A stretch of DNA of 64,000 nt. Origin: Nocardia sp. NBC_00403. GTDB taxonomy: Bacteria; Actinomycetota; Actinomycetes; Mycobacteriales; Mycobacteriaceae. Under the pieces are notes generated by a model. That model saw only the letters and a list, made by a program, of their open reading frames with translations. It was not told the origin of the DNA and made no database searches. Both the position numbers and the translations under genes were made by a program. Location: positions 4,774,001 to 4,838,000 of the forward strand of contig NZ_CP107939.1 of NCBI RefSeq assembly GCF_036046055.1. The letters run 5' to 3'. Positions 1-8,961 of the stretch are shown piece by piece. Positions within the stretch are counted from its first letter, which is position 1, and every line of letters begins with the position of its first letter.

Positions 1-1157
1 CGGGAGTACAGCGATTTGGCCCACGCCAGCAGCAGCCCGAAGGTGAAGGCGACCGAGACCACCACGCCGGCGTACCCGCCGAGGACAAAGCCCTCGTTGA
101 CGTTGCCCTCGGCCAGTGATACCGAGACCCGCGTCATGTCCACAGAGGCGCCGCGAACGTCGTTGGCCCATGCGGTGCCGGACTGGAACTTCTCCGTGCC
201 GAGCAACTGAGCCGGAATCAGGGTCAGGGCGGCGTGCCGGATCACCTCGTCGGGCGCCACCCAGAAGCCGGGCCCGTGAAAGTAGGCGTCGGTCGCGGCC
301 TCGAGCAGGTCGAAGCGCCGCAGGATACTGAGGAACGGCTGCACCATCGGGGGGTAGCTCGAATTGGTCAGTGCCGATTCGCTTTTGGCGAATTCCGTGG
401 ACTTGAACGACTGCAGCCAGCCGAAGCCGCCGATGCCCAGGACCGCGATCACCACCACCCCGACGGCCTTGCCTTTGGTCCAGCCGACGAGCGCGAAGCG
501 GACAGCCACCGCAAGCGCGGCGCCGAGGATCGGGGTCTTGGACTCGGTGGCCACGGTCCACCCGAGCTCCATGACCAGCAGCCCACCCAGCATCAGTACC
601 GTCGTCAGCGGCCGCGCGGGCCGGGCGAAGATGATCAATCCGAGCGCGGCGATGGTGCCGAGAATGGCGACGAAGTTGAGAATCGGGTTCGCGCTGTCGA
701 CATCACCGGCATGGCCGGTGGCGCCTGCGGCGATGGTCGCGCCGCGCCCGAGGACGCCGACGGCATAGATGGCCACCAGCGCCGGGATGAAGTCCGGGTC
801 GGTGAGTGTCGCGGGCTCGCCCGCGACACCCAGCATCGAGGACCGCCGCCGCGACCAGATCGCGTACCCGACGATGAACACCGCGTACACCCACATGCCG
901 AACACGACATGGTGCAGAACCAGCGCGATGCTGTCGTCGTAACCGTATTCGGCCAGCCGCGGATCGGGCACGTTGTCGCCGTAGTGCGGATCCGGTTGCA
1001 CCACCAGCAGCACGACGGGTCGCGCGATATACGACAGCGACCAAAAGGCGGCCTGCGCGATCACGAATACCCGTGCGACACCGGGGACCCATGCGGCAGC
1101 CACCACGAGGGTGGCCAGCGCGCAGGCGATCAGCGCGATCTCGGTGTAGGCACTCAC
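1..1157 (-). CDS. Polytopic membrane protein, Wzy polymerase/O-antigen ligase-like (3' end outside window)
   Basis: At least 385 residues read on the minus strand from a GTG at 1157 that overlaps the stop of the preceding gene as GTGA; the C-terminus lies beyond the window. The product is almost entirely hydrophobic helices joined by short loops, with about ten likely membrane spans and one long hydrophilic loop near residues 255-335 containing a YPPMVQPFLSILRRFDLLEA stretch. Large multi-spanning proteins with a big extracytoplasmic loop, placed last in an operon of glycosyltransferases and a flippase, are typically repeat-unit polymerases or ligases. No recognised Wzy sequence signature is visible, so the function is inferred from topology and context. 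It could instead be a membrane glycosyltransferase. Confidence 0.7.
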   Translation of the reverse strand, partial: MSAYTEIALIACALATLVVAAAWVPGVARVFVIAQAAFWSLSYIARPVVLLVVQPDPHYGDNVPDPRLAEYGYDDSIALVLHHVVFGMWVYAVFIVGYAIWSRRRSSMLGVAGEPATLTDPDFIPALVAIYAVGVLGRGATIAAGATGHAGDVDSANPILNFVAILGTIAALGLIIFARPARPLTTVLMLGGLLVMELGWTVATESKTPILGAALAVAVRFALVGWTKGKAVGVVVIAVLGIGGFGWLQSFKSTEFAKSESALTNSSYPPMVQPFLSILRRFDLLEAATDAYFHGPGFWVAPDEVIRHAALTLIPAQLLGTEKFQSGTAWANDVRGASVDMTRVSVSLAEGNVNEGFVLGGYAGVVVSVAFTFGLLLAWAKSLYS

Positions 1158-2254
1158 GACTGTGACTCGTCGGCACCGCGCGCCGTGTTACCTGGAAACG
1201 CGGTGTTGCCCACAACTGCACTGTCACTCGCGGGCTTTGCGAACGTCGGTCGCTCGAGCGAGGCGATGATTTCGCGGGCGCGATCGACATAGCGATGGCC
1301 GCCGTCGACGATCCTTCGGTACCCGGCCGCGGCGACCGCGGCCGCCTGCTCCGGGTGCGCCGCGCACCACTGGACGATCTCGTGCAGCTCCGCCGCTTCG
1401 GTGAACAAGAAGCATTCGACGGTGTCGCGCAGTAGCTCGGCGTGCTCGTCGGTGCGTTGGCCGACGAAAAGGCCACCCGCTGCGGGCACTTCGAACGTGC
1501 GGCAGGTGTGAGTGTCGCGGTTGTCGGAGTTGAGCAGCACCAGATTGGCGGTGATATCGGCGATCACCGCCGAATAGTGCTGTCCGTACACCGGTCCGGC
1601 CACCACCGCGCGAGTGGTGCGCAATTCCGGGACCCGACGCCAGCCGGGTCCGCGGACCAGCATCCGATCGCCGTAGGTTCGGGCGAGCGCGACCATGTCA
1701 TCGCGCCGGTCGGGTCGGCACACGCCGATGAAGCCGAGCAGGAATTGCCGGGCGCCGCGTCGCGCGGCCGGATGATGCCAAGCCGGGTCGTAGGCGCTGC
1801 GCACGAAAGTCACCGCGCGGGCGCCACGGTCGCGCAGCTCGGCCACGTTGTGCTGCTTGGTGGTGACGATCAGGTCCCATTCGGATTCGTGCGCGAGATA
1901 CTCGGGACTGATGTTCTCGGGATTGGCGACGTCGTCGGGGCTGTAGTGCACGTGCAGCCGGGCCAGGGTGTCCAGCAGTCGCCGCTGGTCGAGGTGTACG
2001 GATTTGAAGGCGAACAACAGGTCGGGCCGGAAGTCGGCGGCGGCGCGCTCGATGTCGGCGTGTACCTGCTCCACAGCCCACGGCGCGCGCCGGTGCGTGG
2101 CCTTGGCGTAGAGCCACGGCGGTGACAACCGTGTGGGCAGGGTGACCGGCGTGGAGTCGATCACGACGACCTCGTGCCCGGCCTGCCGAAATCCGTCGGC
2201 CAGCGAGCGGGCATTGCTGCCGACCCAATCGTCGCCGACATACAGGATTCTCAC
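1154..2254 (-). CDS. CgeB-like glycosyltransferase
   Basis: 366 residues, GTG start at 2254 with GAGGAG about 7 nt upstream. The start overlaps the stop of the flippase gene by 4 bp and the stop overlaps the next gene by 4 bp. The N-terminus MRILYVGDDW is a GT-B first Rossmann strand. The middle (about 120-180) reads HYSPDDVANPENISPEYLAH followed by IVTTKQHNVAELRDRGA, typical of CgeB/DUF3880-type transferases. The C-terminal third carries FEVPAAGGLFVGQRTDEHAEL, the nucleotide-sugar binding region of this family. Cytoplasmic, probably adding one sugar of the repeat unit. Donor and acceptor cannot be read from sequence. Confidence 0.85.
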   Translation of the reverse strand: MRILYVGDDWVGSNARSLADGFRQAGHEVVVIDSTPVTLPTRLSPPWLYAKATHRRAPWAVEQVHADIERAAADFRPDLLFAFKSVHLDQRRLLDTLARLHVHYSPDDVANPENISPEYLAHESEWDLIVTTKQHNVAELRDRGARAVTFVRSAYDPAWHHPAARRGARQFLLGFIGVCRPDRRDDMVALARTYGDRMLVRGPGWRRVPELRTTRAVVAGPVYGQHYSAVIADITANLVLLNSDNRDTHTCRTFEVPAAGGLFVGQRTDEHAELLRDTVECFLFTEAAELHEIVQWCAAHPEQAAAVAAAGYRRIVDGGHRYVDRAREIIASLERPTFAKPASDSAVVGNTAFPGNTARGADESQS

Positions 2255-3660
2255 GAGCGTCTCTCCTCACGCATGAGCACGACCGCGGGACCGGCGGCCG
2301 ACAGTGCGCGCTCGCGGCCGATGAGGGTGCGCACGCGCGCGAGATACCAGAACGCGACCGTCCATTCGACGATCACGCTGCCGTAGACCAGCGTCCACAC
2401 CGAGTGTGTGCGGAAGGCGATGACCAACGCGACGGCCGCGACGCAGGTCCCGAGGATGGCACCGATCAGCACGCCGGTGGTGTCCTGGCGCACCGGCAGC
2501 ACAGCGGTGGTGATGAAGGAGGTGATGGTGGTGGCGGGCAGCATGAAGACCTCGACGCGCAACAGCCCGACCGCCGAGGCGAACTCGTCGCCGAAGACCA
2601 GATGGATCATCGCGGGAGCGGCCAGCCACACGGCGACCACGGCGAGGCAGGCCAGACACACGCAGGCCGAGAGGGCCTGCAGGGCGCGGCGCCAGAACCC
2701 GGCTTCGGCGCTGCGCTTGGCCATCCGTGGCAGTAGCGCGAAACCGATGGGGTCGAGGGTGGATTGGATGGCGCGCACCAGCCGATCGCCCGCGGAGTAC
2801 AGGCCGAGGGATACCGCGTCCAGCACCGCGGCGTACACCGCAGCGGCGCCCTGGCCGTAGGTGGTGACCAGCAGACGTGAGGCGAAAACCGGTGCACCCG
2901 TGCGCAGCACCTCGCGGAAATGCCGTGGCCGCGCGGGCGGCCCGAACGATCGCAGCGAGTCCCACCAGGTCAGCACCACGGTGGGAATGGACGAGACGAG
3001 CAGGCACAGCATCGCGATCTCCGCGCTGGGAATCCGCGGCAGCACCACGACCAGTAGCACGAGGTAGCCCACCCGGCCGACCGCCTGATAGCCGGTGGAC
3101 GCGCCGAATCTGCCCTGCCCGATCAACAGCCAGTCTTCGGAGACCGACCAGAATCCGCCGGCAAAAAGCCCCAGCAGGAGCATCTCCACTTGGTCCGAAG
3201 CGCCCGCGGCCAGGCTCAGCAGTAGGGCGGCGCCGATGAGACCGAGGATCGCGGAGCGGATGGCGAGGTAGTCCCCGCGCAATTGGTTGATGTTCGCGAT
3301 GCGATCGCGGTCGTGGGAATCGTGGACGCGCGCAGCCAGGAAGGAGGTGATGCCGAGATCGACGAGCAGCGATCCGATGAAGTACGACGACATGCCGATG
3401 GCTAGCAGGCCGAGACCGTGCGCCCCGAGCACCCTCGCGATCAGCGGCACCGTCACCAAGGTGATGACGTACTGCCCGTACTTACCGAAGGTGACAAGGC
3501 CGATGTCACGCAGCACCGCGACAATGCCCTGCGAGCGGTGCGCACCGTCGCCGTTGCGGCCGCGGCCGCCGTCGTATCTGCGGTGGGCGCCGCCGGTGGT
3601 CGATGGCGGCCGTTGGTCAAGCGGCGGCGGGTGGCCTGCGGCATGTTTGCGCTCAGACAT
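2251..3660 (-). CDS. Oligosaccharide flippase, Wzx/MATE-like
   Basis: 469 residues with about 12-14 membrane spans, beginning after a ~45-residue hydrophilic, arginine/glycine-rich N-terminus. The first span region reads FGKYGQYVITLVTVPLIARV, the typical polysaccharide-transport (PST/Wzx) opening in which a conserved G-Q-Y precedes helix 1. ATG at 3660 is chosen because it overlaps the preceding glycosyltransferase stop by 8 bp. The frame stays open upstream to 3879 but that part lies inside the preceding gene. Expected role: flipping the lipid-linked repeat unit across the cytoplasmic membrane for polymerisation by the product of 1-1157. Confidence 0.85.
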   Translation of the reverse strand: MSERKHAAGHPPPLDQRPPSTTGGAHRRYDGGRGRNGDGAHRSQGIVAVLRDIGLVTFGKYGQYVITLVTVPLIARVLGAHGLGLLAIGMSSYFIGSLLVDLGITSFLAARVHDSHDRDRIANINQLRGDYLAIRSAILGLIGAALLLSLAAGASDQVEMLLLGLFAGGFWSVSEDWLLIGQGRFGASTGYQAVGRVGYLVLLVVVLPRIPSAEIAMLCLLVSSIPTVVLTWWDSLRSFGPPARPRHFREVLRTGAPVFASRLLVTTYGQGAAAVYAAVLDAVSLGLYSAGDRLVRAIQSTLDPIGFALLPRMAKRSAEAGFWRRALQALSACVCLACLAVVAVWLAAPAMIHLVFGDEFASAVGLLRVEVFMLPATTITSFITTAVLPVRQDTTGVLIGAILGTCVAAVALVIAFRTHSVWTLVYGSVIVEWTVAFWYLARVRTLIGRERALSAAGPAVVLMREERRS

Positions 3661-4858
3661 GCGGGTTCCGTTCGACACGCGGAGTCCGTTCGTCCGGATT
3701 CTGGTGTCCCACAGCGCCGGTGCGTCGGGTGAGGGTGTCGAGGAAGTCGGCGACAGTGTGCGCCGAGGCCCCGATATCGAAGTGCTCCGCGCGGGATCGG
3801 CCCGCGGCCGACAAACGGGTGCGCAGTGCGCGATCCGCGATGAGCGTGTCCAGCGCGTCGGTGAGCTGCCTTTCGTCACCGCCGTCCACGAGTAGTCCGC
3901 TGACGCCGTGCTCGACTATCTCCGCCGGGCCGCCCGGGCCTGCGGCGATGACCGCGCAGCCGGCGTGCATGCCCTCCACGACAACCTGTCCGAACGGCTC
4001 GGGCAATACCGAGCAGTGCACCAGGATGTCAGCGTCGTGCAGGTGGGGGTTCGGGTCGTCGACGTGCCCGGTGAAGGTCACCGGTAGCGCGAGATCGCGT
4101 GCGAGCTGTTCCAATTCGGCACGGTAGGGCTCTTCGTCGAAGAAGGTGCCACCGATCAGAAGGATCCGGTGCGGGCGCACTGTCGCGGCGGCGGCGGCGC
4201 GTAGCAGGACGTCCTGGCCTTTCCACGGACTGAGTCGGCCGACGACGGCGACCACGGTTTCCTCGGGTACGCGCTGGTCGGCGCGGTGCGCGGCGGTGTC
4301 GGCGTGCAATTCGACGCCGGGGTAGGCGACGATCGCGGGGCGGCGACCGGTGCGCAGCGTCGCCAATGTTGTTTTGCTATTAGCGATGTAGCCGCGCGCG
4401 ATCAGTCGCCCCAGGGTTTGCAGGACGAGGGCGGGTACCCGGCCGAAGTAGTCGACGGCGATGCGGTCGTGCACCTGCCAGACGAGCGGAATGCCCGCGC
4501 GGCGCGCGGCGACTGCTCCCATCACCAGCGCTTTGCTGCTCTCGGCGACCAGCACCTCGGCGTGTAGGCGTTTCGCGGTGGCGCCGATCGCCCAGCCGAG
4601 ACGCAGCAGGGCGAGGAACCCGGCGAGCAGCCGGACGGGGCCGGATCCGATGGTCATGGCGCGACTGTCGAATCCGCTTCGCTGCACACAGGTCTCGATC
4701 CCGCGCGCCCGCATGCGCTCGACCATCGGTCCATCCTCCGTGAATATCGCCGTGACCTCGGCGCGCCCGAGCTCCCGTAGTGCGGACAACAGCCGCAGTG
4801 TGGCGAGTTCGGCACCGGATGGTGCGGCGGTATGCGCGAGGAAGAGGGCTTTGGTCAT
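3653..4858 (-). CDS. GT4-family glycosyltransferase
   Basis: 401 residues. ATG at 4858 overlaps the upstream stop as ATGA, so the longer frame to 4936 is rejected. N-terminus MTKALFLAHTAAPSGAELAT has the acceptor-side signature with the small-residue GAE motif seen in GT4 enzymes. The C-terminal domain has VVGRLSPWKGQDVLLRA (about 210-226), the usual GRL..KG motif, and PEPFGQVVVEGMHAGCAVIA (about 290-310), the E-x7-E nucleotide-sugar binding motif. Cytoplasmic transferase of the surface-polysaccharide operon; linkage and sugar unknown. Confidence 0.9.
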   Translation of the reverse strand: MTKALFLAHTAAPSGAELATLRLLSALRELGRAEVTAIFTEDGPMVERMRARGIETCVQRSGFDSRAMTIGSGPVRLLAGFLALLRLGWAIGATAKRLHAEVLVAESSKALVMGAVAARRAGIPLVWQVHDRIAVDYFGRVPALVLQTLGRLIARGYIANSKTTLATLRTGRRPAIVAYPGVELHADTAAHRADQRVPEETVVAVVGRLSPWKGQDVLLRAAAAATVRPHRILLIGGTFFDEEPYRAELEQLARDLALPVTFTGHVDDPNPHLHDADILVHCSVLPEPFGQVVVEGMHAGCAVIAAGPGGPAEIVEHGVSGLLVDGGDERQLTDALDTLIADRALRTRLSAAGRSRAEHFDIGASAHTVADFLDTLTRRTGAVGHQNPDERTPRVERNPHV

Positions 4859-5985
4859 TGCCTTAGTTCCTCGTACATCGTCAAATGTCGCGTCGCTGTG
4901 ACATCCCACGAGAAAGTTTCTGCGTGCGAGCGACATTCAGCGGGGGAGGGTAGGATGCCGCGCAGCGCGGCGGAGATTCGGTCCCCGAGTGCGTCGGTGT
5001 CACCGGCGCGCACGATGAGTGAAGGGTCGAGCCCGCGTACCGAATCCGGGAGTCCGCCACAGTCGGTGACGATGGGCGCGCGGCCTGCCGCGAGCGATTC
5101 CAACGCGATCAGGCCGAATCCTTCCAGGGCGATGGTGGGGACGACGGTCAGTTCGGCCTGCTCGTAGAGCTCGGTGAGTCGCGTGTCGTCGATATGCCCG
5201 GCGAAGACTATAGATTCGGCGGCCTTGCTGTCCATCGCGGCGGCCTGAGCGCGCAATTCCTGCTCCGCCGTGCCGGTTCCGACGAGGACGAGACGGGCGT
5301 CGGGATGCTGGTCGAGGACGCCCGGCCAGCAGCGCAGCAGATTGGCGATGCCCATGCGGCGTTCCAGTCTGCGCACACACAGGACGGTGCGCCCGGCGGA
5401 GGCTGCGGCCGGGATCGGTGTCGCACGGAAGCGGCTGAGATCGACACCGGGAGCGATCACCTCGATCCGTTCGGCAGGCACCCGGTAGTCGTTGGCGAGC
5501 ACGTCACGGAAGTAGTTGGACAGTACGACGAATCGGTCTGCTCCGGCGTAGCGCAGGCGCTCGACCAGGTATTTCGCCTTTGCGCCCAGTTCGCTCTGAC
5601 CGGTGAGCCTGCTCTCGGCCGCCCACGGACCGTGGAAGTGCACGACCAGCGGGACCCGTCCGCGCCGATCGATCGCGGCAGGTCCGTACAGGCAGAAATG
5701 CCGGTCGAGCACCGTTGCTCGACGCAATTCGGTGCGGTCCAGAAACGCCGTGCGCGCCCGATGCAGGGTGGATCCGCCGAGCGGTCCCCAGGATCGGGCG
5801 CCCGGCAGGCCTGGGGCGGAGTCCGTGGACACCGCACCGAAGGCGGCGGCGGACACCTCGACATTCGGCTGTCGGGTGAGTGCGTCGAACAGGTCGGTGA
5901 AGTACCGATTCAGTCCACCCGGCGCCGCTGCGAACCACTCGGACCCTGTCATATGTACGCGGAGCGGCCCGGTCGGTGCCGTCAC
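4855..5985 (-). CDS. GT4-family glycosyltransferase, first gene of operon
   Basis: 376 residues, GTG at 5985 preceded by a GGGG run; an in-frame ATG 11 codons later (MTGSEWFAAAPGGLNRY) is the alternative start. Domains: N-terminal GT-B domain with GGLNRYFTDL near residue 24, then VLCVRRLERRMGIANLLRCW (about 201-220) and the E-x7-E motif in IALEGFGLIALESLAAGRAP (about 282-301). First gene of the minus-strand operon 5985 to 1. A TAGACT box on the minus strand at 6050-6055 lies 64 nt upstream of the start and could be its promoter. Confidence 0.88.
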   Translation of the reverse strand: MTAPTGPLRVHMTGSEWFAAAPGGLNRYFTDLFDALTRQPNVEVSAAAFGAVSTDSAPGLPGARSWGPLGGSTLHRARTAFLDRTELRRATVLDRHFCLYGPAAIDRRGRVPLVVHFHGPWAAESRLTGQSELGAKAKYLVERLRYAGADRFVVLSNYFRDVLANDYRVPAERIEVIAPGVDLSRFRATPIPAAASAGRTVLCVRRLERRMGIANLLRCWPGVLDQHPDARLVLVGTGTAEQELRAQAAAMDSKAAESIVFAGHIDDTRLTELYEQAELTVVPTIALEGFGLIALESLAAGRAPIVTDCGGLPDSVRGLDPSLIVRAGDTDALGDRISAALRGILPSPAECRSHAETFSWDVTATRHLTMYEELRQ

Positions 5986-6049
5986 CGTTGCCCCCTGTTG
6001 CTGGTGATCTTGATGCGAGCCCTCCTACCGAACTCGCTTCCCGCGCAAC

Positions 6050-6055
6050 AGTCTA
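6050..6055 (-). promoter_or_regulatory. Possible -10 box for the glycosyltransferase operon
   Basis: TAGACT on the minus strand, matching the actinobacterial TANNNT pattern, inside the 216-bp gap between the operon start (5985) and the end of the upstream oxidoreductase gene (6202). No convincing -35 element is visible at the usual distance. Nothing else is recognised in this gap. Confidence 0.3.
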
Positions 6056-6201
6056 AGTTACATCCGGCAATTCGGGCTCCCGAGGAAGATCGACCAGTAG
6101 CTGGAACAGTCTTTTTTCAACTCCGGGCTACCGGGCGCATCCGGTGCGACCCGGCGATCTGCGAGTCGACATCACAGTGGGGCGGGGGTGTTTGCCGGGA
6201 T

Positions 6202-8037
6202 CTAACCAAGGTCGAAAAGGTTCGGTTGGCCTGTTCGATATCGTGCTGCATCCAATTGGCGCAGCGGCTCGAAAGCCGGTATCGAGTCGCGAGTGAACAG
6301 CCGGGCCCGCGGCGCGCTCGAACCCGCCGCCTCCAGCAGTGCGTTCACGGCGGTACGGCCTGCCTCGTCGGCCCCCTCCATGGTGGCCAGGTCGAAATTC
6401 GTCTGCACGTAGTCGGCGGCAAGGAAGAGGTTCGGAATCCGTGTGTGCGCGGTAGGTCGATCGGCCCAGGACCCGATCGTATTGACCAGCAGCGGTTCGT
6501 CATTGTGGTTCTGCCCGTCGGCCCAGGTGATACCGGGGTCGAGCAGCCACTCGCGCACGATGCCCTCTTTCAATTGAATCCTGCCGTCATCGTTGAGCGC
6601 CGCGGTCATCTGCGCCCAGGTCTCCTGGTAGATCTCCGCGCGCGTGCACTGCTTGGCGGTTTTCCCGAAGAGGATGCCGGGGGTATCCCAGTCGGCGATG
6701 TCGATGGTCAGACCGTCGACGATACTGCCGTCGCCGTACTTCGCGGCGTAGTCGACATCCCAGAACGCGCGCTGGGTATAGGAGGTCAGCCGCCACGGCG
6801 CATCGAGGTAGATGTTGTATCCCGCGCCGAGTTCCAGCTTCTCGTTGACGAACATCTGCATGCCGTTCATCCAGTCGACATGGAGCGCGTCCATCCGGCC
6901 CAGAGCCGGGTCGAGGGTGCGGATCTCGGGCGACCACAGGCGGCGGGCCCGGTCGGTCGGCATCGCGCAGACATACCAATCCGCCTCGAAGACCTGGATC
7001 GAACCGTCCGGGCGCTGGATGCGGGCGTCGCCGATCCGGTCGTCGTCCACCACGAAGCCCTGCAGTGCGTGACCTGGGTGGAACTGCACGCCCATATTGC
7101 GCAGCAGGGAGATCCACGGGTCGAGCCAGGCCTCGTTGGTCGGACCGTTGAGCACCTCGTATACCTTCGGGCCGCCGGTCAGCTCCTGCATCAGCGCTAT
7201 GAAGAAGCCCTCCATCATGTTGCCCATCGTCCTGGTGCTCGCCACGTACTCCTTGGCGGCGACGAGCGCACGGGTGAGGCCGGTCGCCGCAAGTGCCTGG
7301 AACTGGGCCGAACGGGTGCCCGCACCGACGAAATCCCACCAGCTGACGTGCTCCCACTGCCCGAAGCGGCGTTCCTCGCTGGAGGTGAGATAGGTGATCA
7401 CTCGCCCGGCCATGTACATAGCCTCCGGCAGCGGAATGAGGTTGTTCTTCATGAACACCTCGACGAGGACGCGCTGCATCCCTTCCGGCGTGAGCGCCTG
7501 GCGCGGGTCGAAATAGAATCCGAACATCAGGGGGAAGCCATCGGGGAGGTTGTTCGCGCGCGGGTAGCGCGGGTCGTTCACCGAGAACGGAATCAGATTG
7601 TCGTAGACGGTTTTGCCGGTGCCGGGCACCGGAATGCGGCGCATCGTGTCGTGCACGTGGTGATAGAACGAGGTGAAGCCGCGGGCGCCGTGTTCACCCG
7701 GCAGCGGCGCCCGGCCGTCCACGCCGGTGCCGGGCAGCGGGATGGTGCGCGACTTGCCGCCGAGTTCTTTGCGGTCGAAGACGGTCACCTGGAATCCGCG
7801 CTCGGCCAGTTCGTGGGCGGCGGTGAGCCCGCCGATACCCGCGCCGAGCACCGCGACGGTATTGCGCGCGGGACCATTTCGCCTGCGGGGCGCCCGGGCG
7901 GCGGCCGGTCCCGCGGTGGTTCCTGTCGCTGCTGCCAGACCTGCGGTTCCCGCCGCTGCGGCGGCTCCGCGCAGCAACGAGCGTCTGCTGAAGCCCGAGT
8001 TCTGTGGGCGATGTGTCGATGAACCTCGAGTTGTCAT
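6202..8037 (-). CDS. Tat-exported FAD-dependent oxidoreductase (phytoene desaturase / hydroxysqualene dehydroxylase-like)
   Basis: 611 residues. Residues 15-24 read GFSRRSLLRG, a twin-arginine signal, followed by an alanine-rich h-region and a small-residue stretch (about 25-50), so a folded, cofactor-loaded protein should be exported. Residues 61-97 carry the FAD Rossmann motif (GAGIGG at 65-70, basic ...GGKSR after the second strand). The C-terminal IPNLFLAADYVQTNFDLATM with EGADEAGRTAV is the second FAD-contact region of the amine-oxidase/phytoene-desaturase superfamily. Substrate unknown; squalene- or carotenoid-like lipids are the family precedent. It is divergent from the TetR gene at 8141 with only ~100 bp between, which suggests control by that regulator. 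Confidence 0.85.
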   Translation of the reverse strand: MTTRGSSTHRPQNSGFSRRSLLRGAAAAAGTAGLAAATGTTAGPAAARAPRRRNGPARNTVAVLGAGIGGLTAAHELAERGFQVTVFDRKELGGKSRTIPLPGTGVDGRAPLPGEHGARGFTSFYHHVHDTMRRIPVPGTGKTVYDNLIPFSVNDPRYPRANNLPDGFPLMFGFYFDPRQALTPEGMQRVLVEVFMKNNLIPLPEAMYMAGRVITYLTSSEERRFGQWEHVSWWDFVGAGTRSAQFQALAATGLTRALVAAKEYVASTRTMGNMMEGFFIALMQELTGGPKVYEVLNGPTNEAWLDPWISLLRNMGVQFHPGHALQGFVVDDDRIGDARIQRPDGSIQVFEADWYVCAMPTDRARRLWSPEIRTLDPALGRMDALHVDWMNGMQMFVNEKLELGAGYNIYLDAPWRLTSYTQRAFWDVDYAAKYGDGSIVDGLTIDIADWDTPGILFGKTAKQCTRAEIYQETWAQMTAALNDDGRIQLKEGIVREWLLDPGITWADGQNHNDEPLLVNTIGSWADRPTAHTRIPNLFLAADYVQTNFDLATMEGADEAGRTAVNALLEAAGSSAPRARLFTRDSIPAFEPLRQLDAARYRTGQPNLFDLG

Positions 8038-8114
8038 GAAGACCCTGTCTAATTCTGACTATCCTGATCGTCATATTTAGCAGATGGTCGCCGCAGATGG
8101 GAGACAATGCAGGC

Positions 8115-8144
8115 ATGACAACGACGTTGGCGCGGATGTCGTGA
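8115..8144 (+). CDS. Nine-codon upstream ORF coupled to the TetR gene
   Basis: ATG at 8115 encodes MTTTLARMS and stops with a TGA at 8142-8144 that overlaps the GTG proposed for the regulator at 8141. GGGAGA at 8099-8104 sits at a workable ribosome-binding distance. If translated it would deliver ribosomes to the regulator start. It could also be chance; the regulator frame is open back to an ATG at 8084. Confidence 0.35.
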   Translation: MTTTLARMS

Positions 8145-8164
8145 GTGAGCGCGGCGAGCGAACG
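8141..8164 (+). repeat. MSERSE-type start-codon repeat, copy 1
   Basis: GTGAGTGAGCGCGGCGAGCG followed by AACG. It closely matches the sequence at 38176-38199 (ATGAGTGAGCGCAGCGAGCG then AATC) and, in shortened form, 45609-45626. Two of the three copies supply a start codon followed by S-E-R-(S/G)-E-R codons. See the finding at 38176. Confidence 0.6.
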
Positions 8165-8836
8165 GCAGACGCGGCCGCCCCACGACAGCGGCGGCCGGTC
8201 CGCTCCTATGGCGGCGTCGACGCGGAAGCCCGGGTAGCCGCCCGGCGCGGCAAGCTGCTGGATGCCGGCCTGGAGCTGTTCGGCACCCGCGGGTATTCGG
8301 CGACCGGCGTCAAGGACCTGTGCCGTGCGGCCGGCCTGACCGACCGATACTTCTACGAGTCGTTCGCCGGGACGCGCGAGCTGTTCGCGGCGGTCTTCGA
8401 CCACGTCATCGACGAGTTGTTCGCCGCGGTGGCGCGTGCGGTGGAGGCGACGCCGCCACAGGGGACGCGCAAACTCCGGGCGGGCATCGGTACGTATCTC
8501 ACGGCGCTGGCGCAGGATCCGCGCAAACTTCGTATCGTGTTCGTCGAGCCGAACGCAGCGGGGGCGGAGCATCGCCTGCGCGATGCGTTATGGCGCTTCG
8601 CGCGATTGGTCGCTGCCACCGCCACCGAGGCGCGGCCGGCGGATCATCCGCCCGCACCGATCGTCGACATTTTCGCGTTGTCGGTGGTCGGCATGCTGGA
8701 GCGGGTCATCGTGGAGAAACAAGGCGGTCGGCTGGCGGTGCCGATGGACAAGCTCATCGACTATTGCACCGCCTTTGCCGGGGCTTCGCTGCGGGACATC
8801 CATTCGGGCGAAATCGATAAGCGCACAAAGGATTAG
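8141..8836 (+). CDS. TetR/AcrR-family transcriptional regulator
   Basis: 231 residues from GTG 8141; the frame is open to ATG 8084, giving 250 residues, and the start is uncertain. Helix-turn-helix at about residues 38-82: LLDAGLELFGTRGYSATGVK, then DLCRAAGLTDRYFYESFAGT, with the typical FY recognition-helix end. The C-terminal ligand domain shows no family-specific motif. Divergently placed against the Tat oxidoreductase gene (8037), its likeliest target, and followed 125 bp later by the pyruvyl-transferase gene. Confidence 0.88.
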   Translation: MSERGERTADAAAPRQRRPVRSYGGVDAEARVAARRGKLLDAGLELFGTRGYSATGVKDLCRAAGLTDRYFYESFAGTRELFAAVFDHVIDELFAAVARAVEATPPQGTRKLRAGIGTYLTALAQDPRKLRIVFVEPNAAGAEHRLRDALWRFARLVAATATEARPADHPPAPIVDIFALSVVGMLERVIVEKQGGRLAVPMDKLIDYCTAFAGASLRDIHSGEIDKRTKD

Positions 8837-8961
8837 GAAACGAAACCTACCGGAAGGGTTGGTCGCAAGTCTGGCCGACATCTCTCGGGTGCGGTAGATT
8901 TCACAACGAGTTCGTGCCGGTCACGAACCGGCCCGCGGGGGACTGGCGGGAGGACATCACA

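Noticed and set aside
234..1292. 352-codon plus-strand open frame
   Set aside because: The minus strand encodes a convincing membrane protein with GTGA overlap to its neighbour; this frame is its shadow.
6110..6122. T-rich stretch as terminator of the Tat oxidoreductase gene
   Set aside because: The T-tract is on the plus strand, the wrong strand for that gene, with only a 4-bp stem before it.
5194..8022. 942-codon plus-strand open frame
   Set aside because: Runs antisense across a glycosyltransferase and the Tat oxidoreductase, both of which have clear family motifs.
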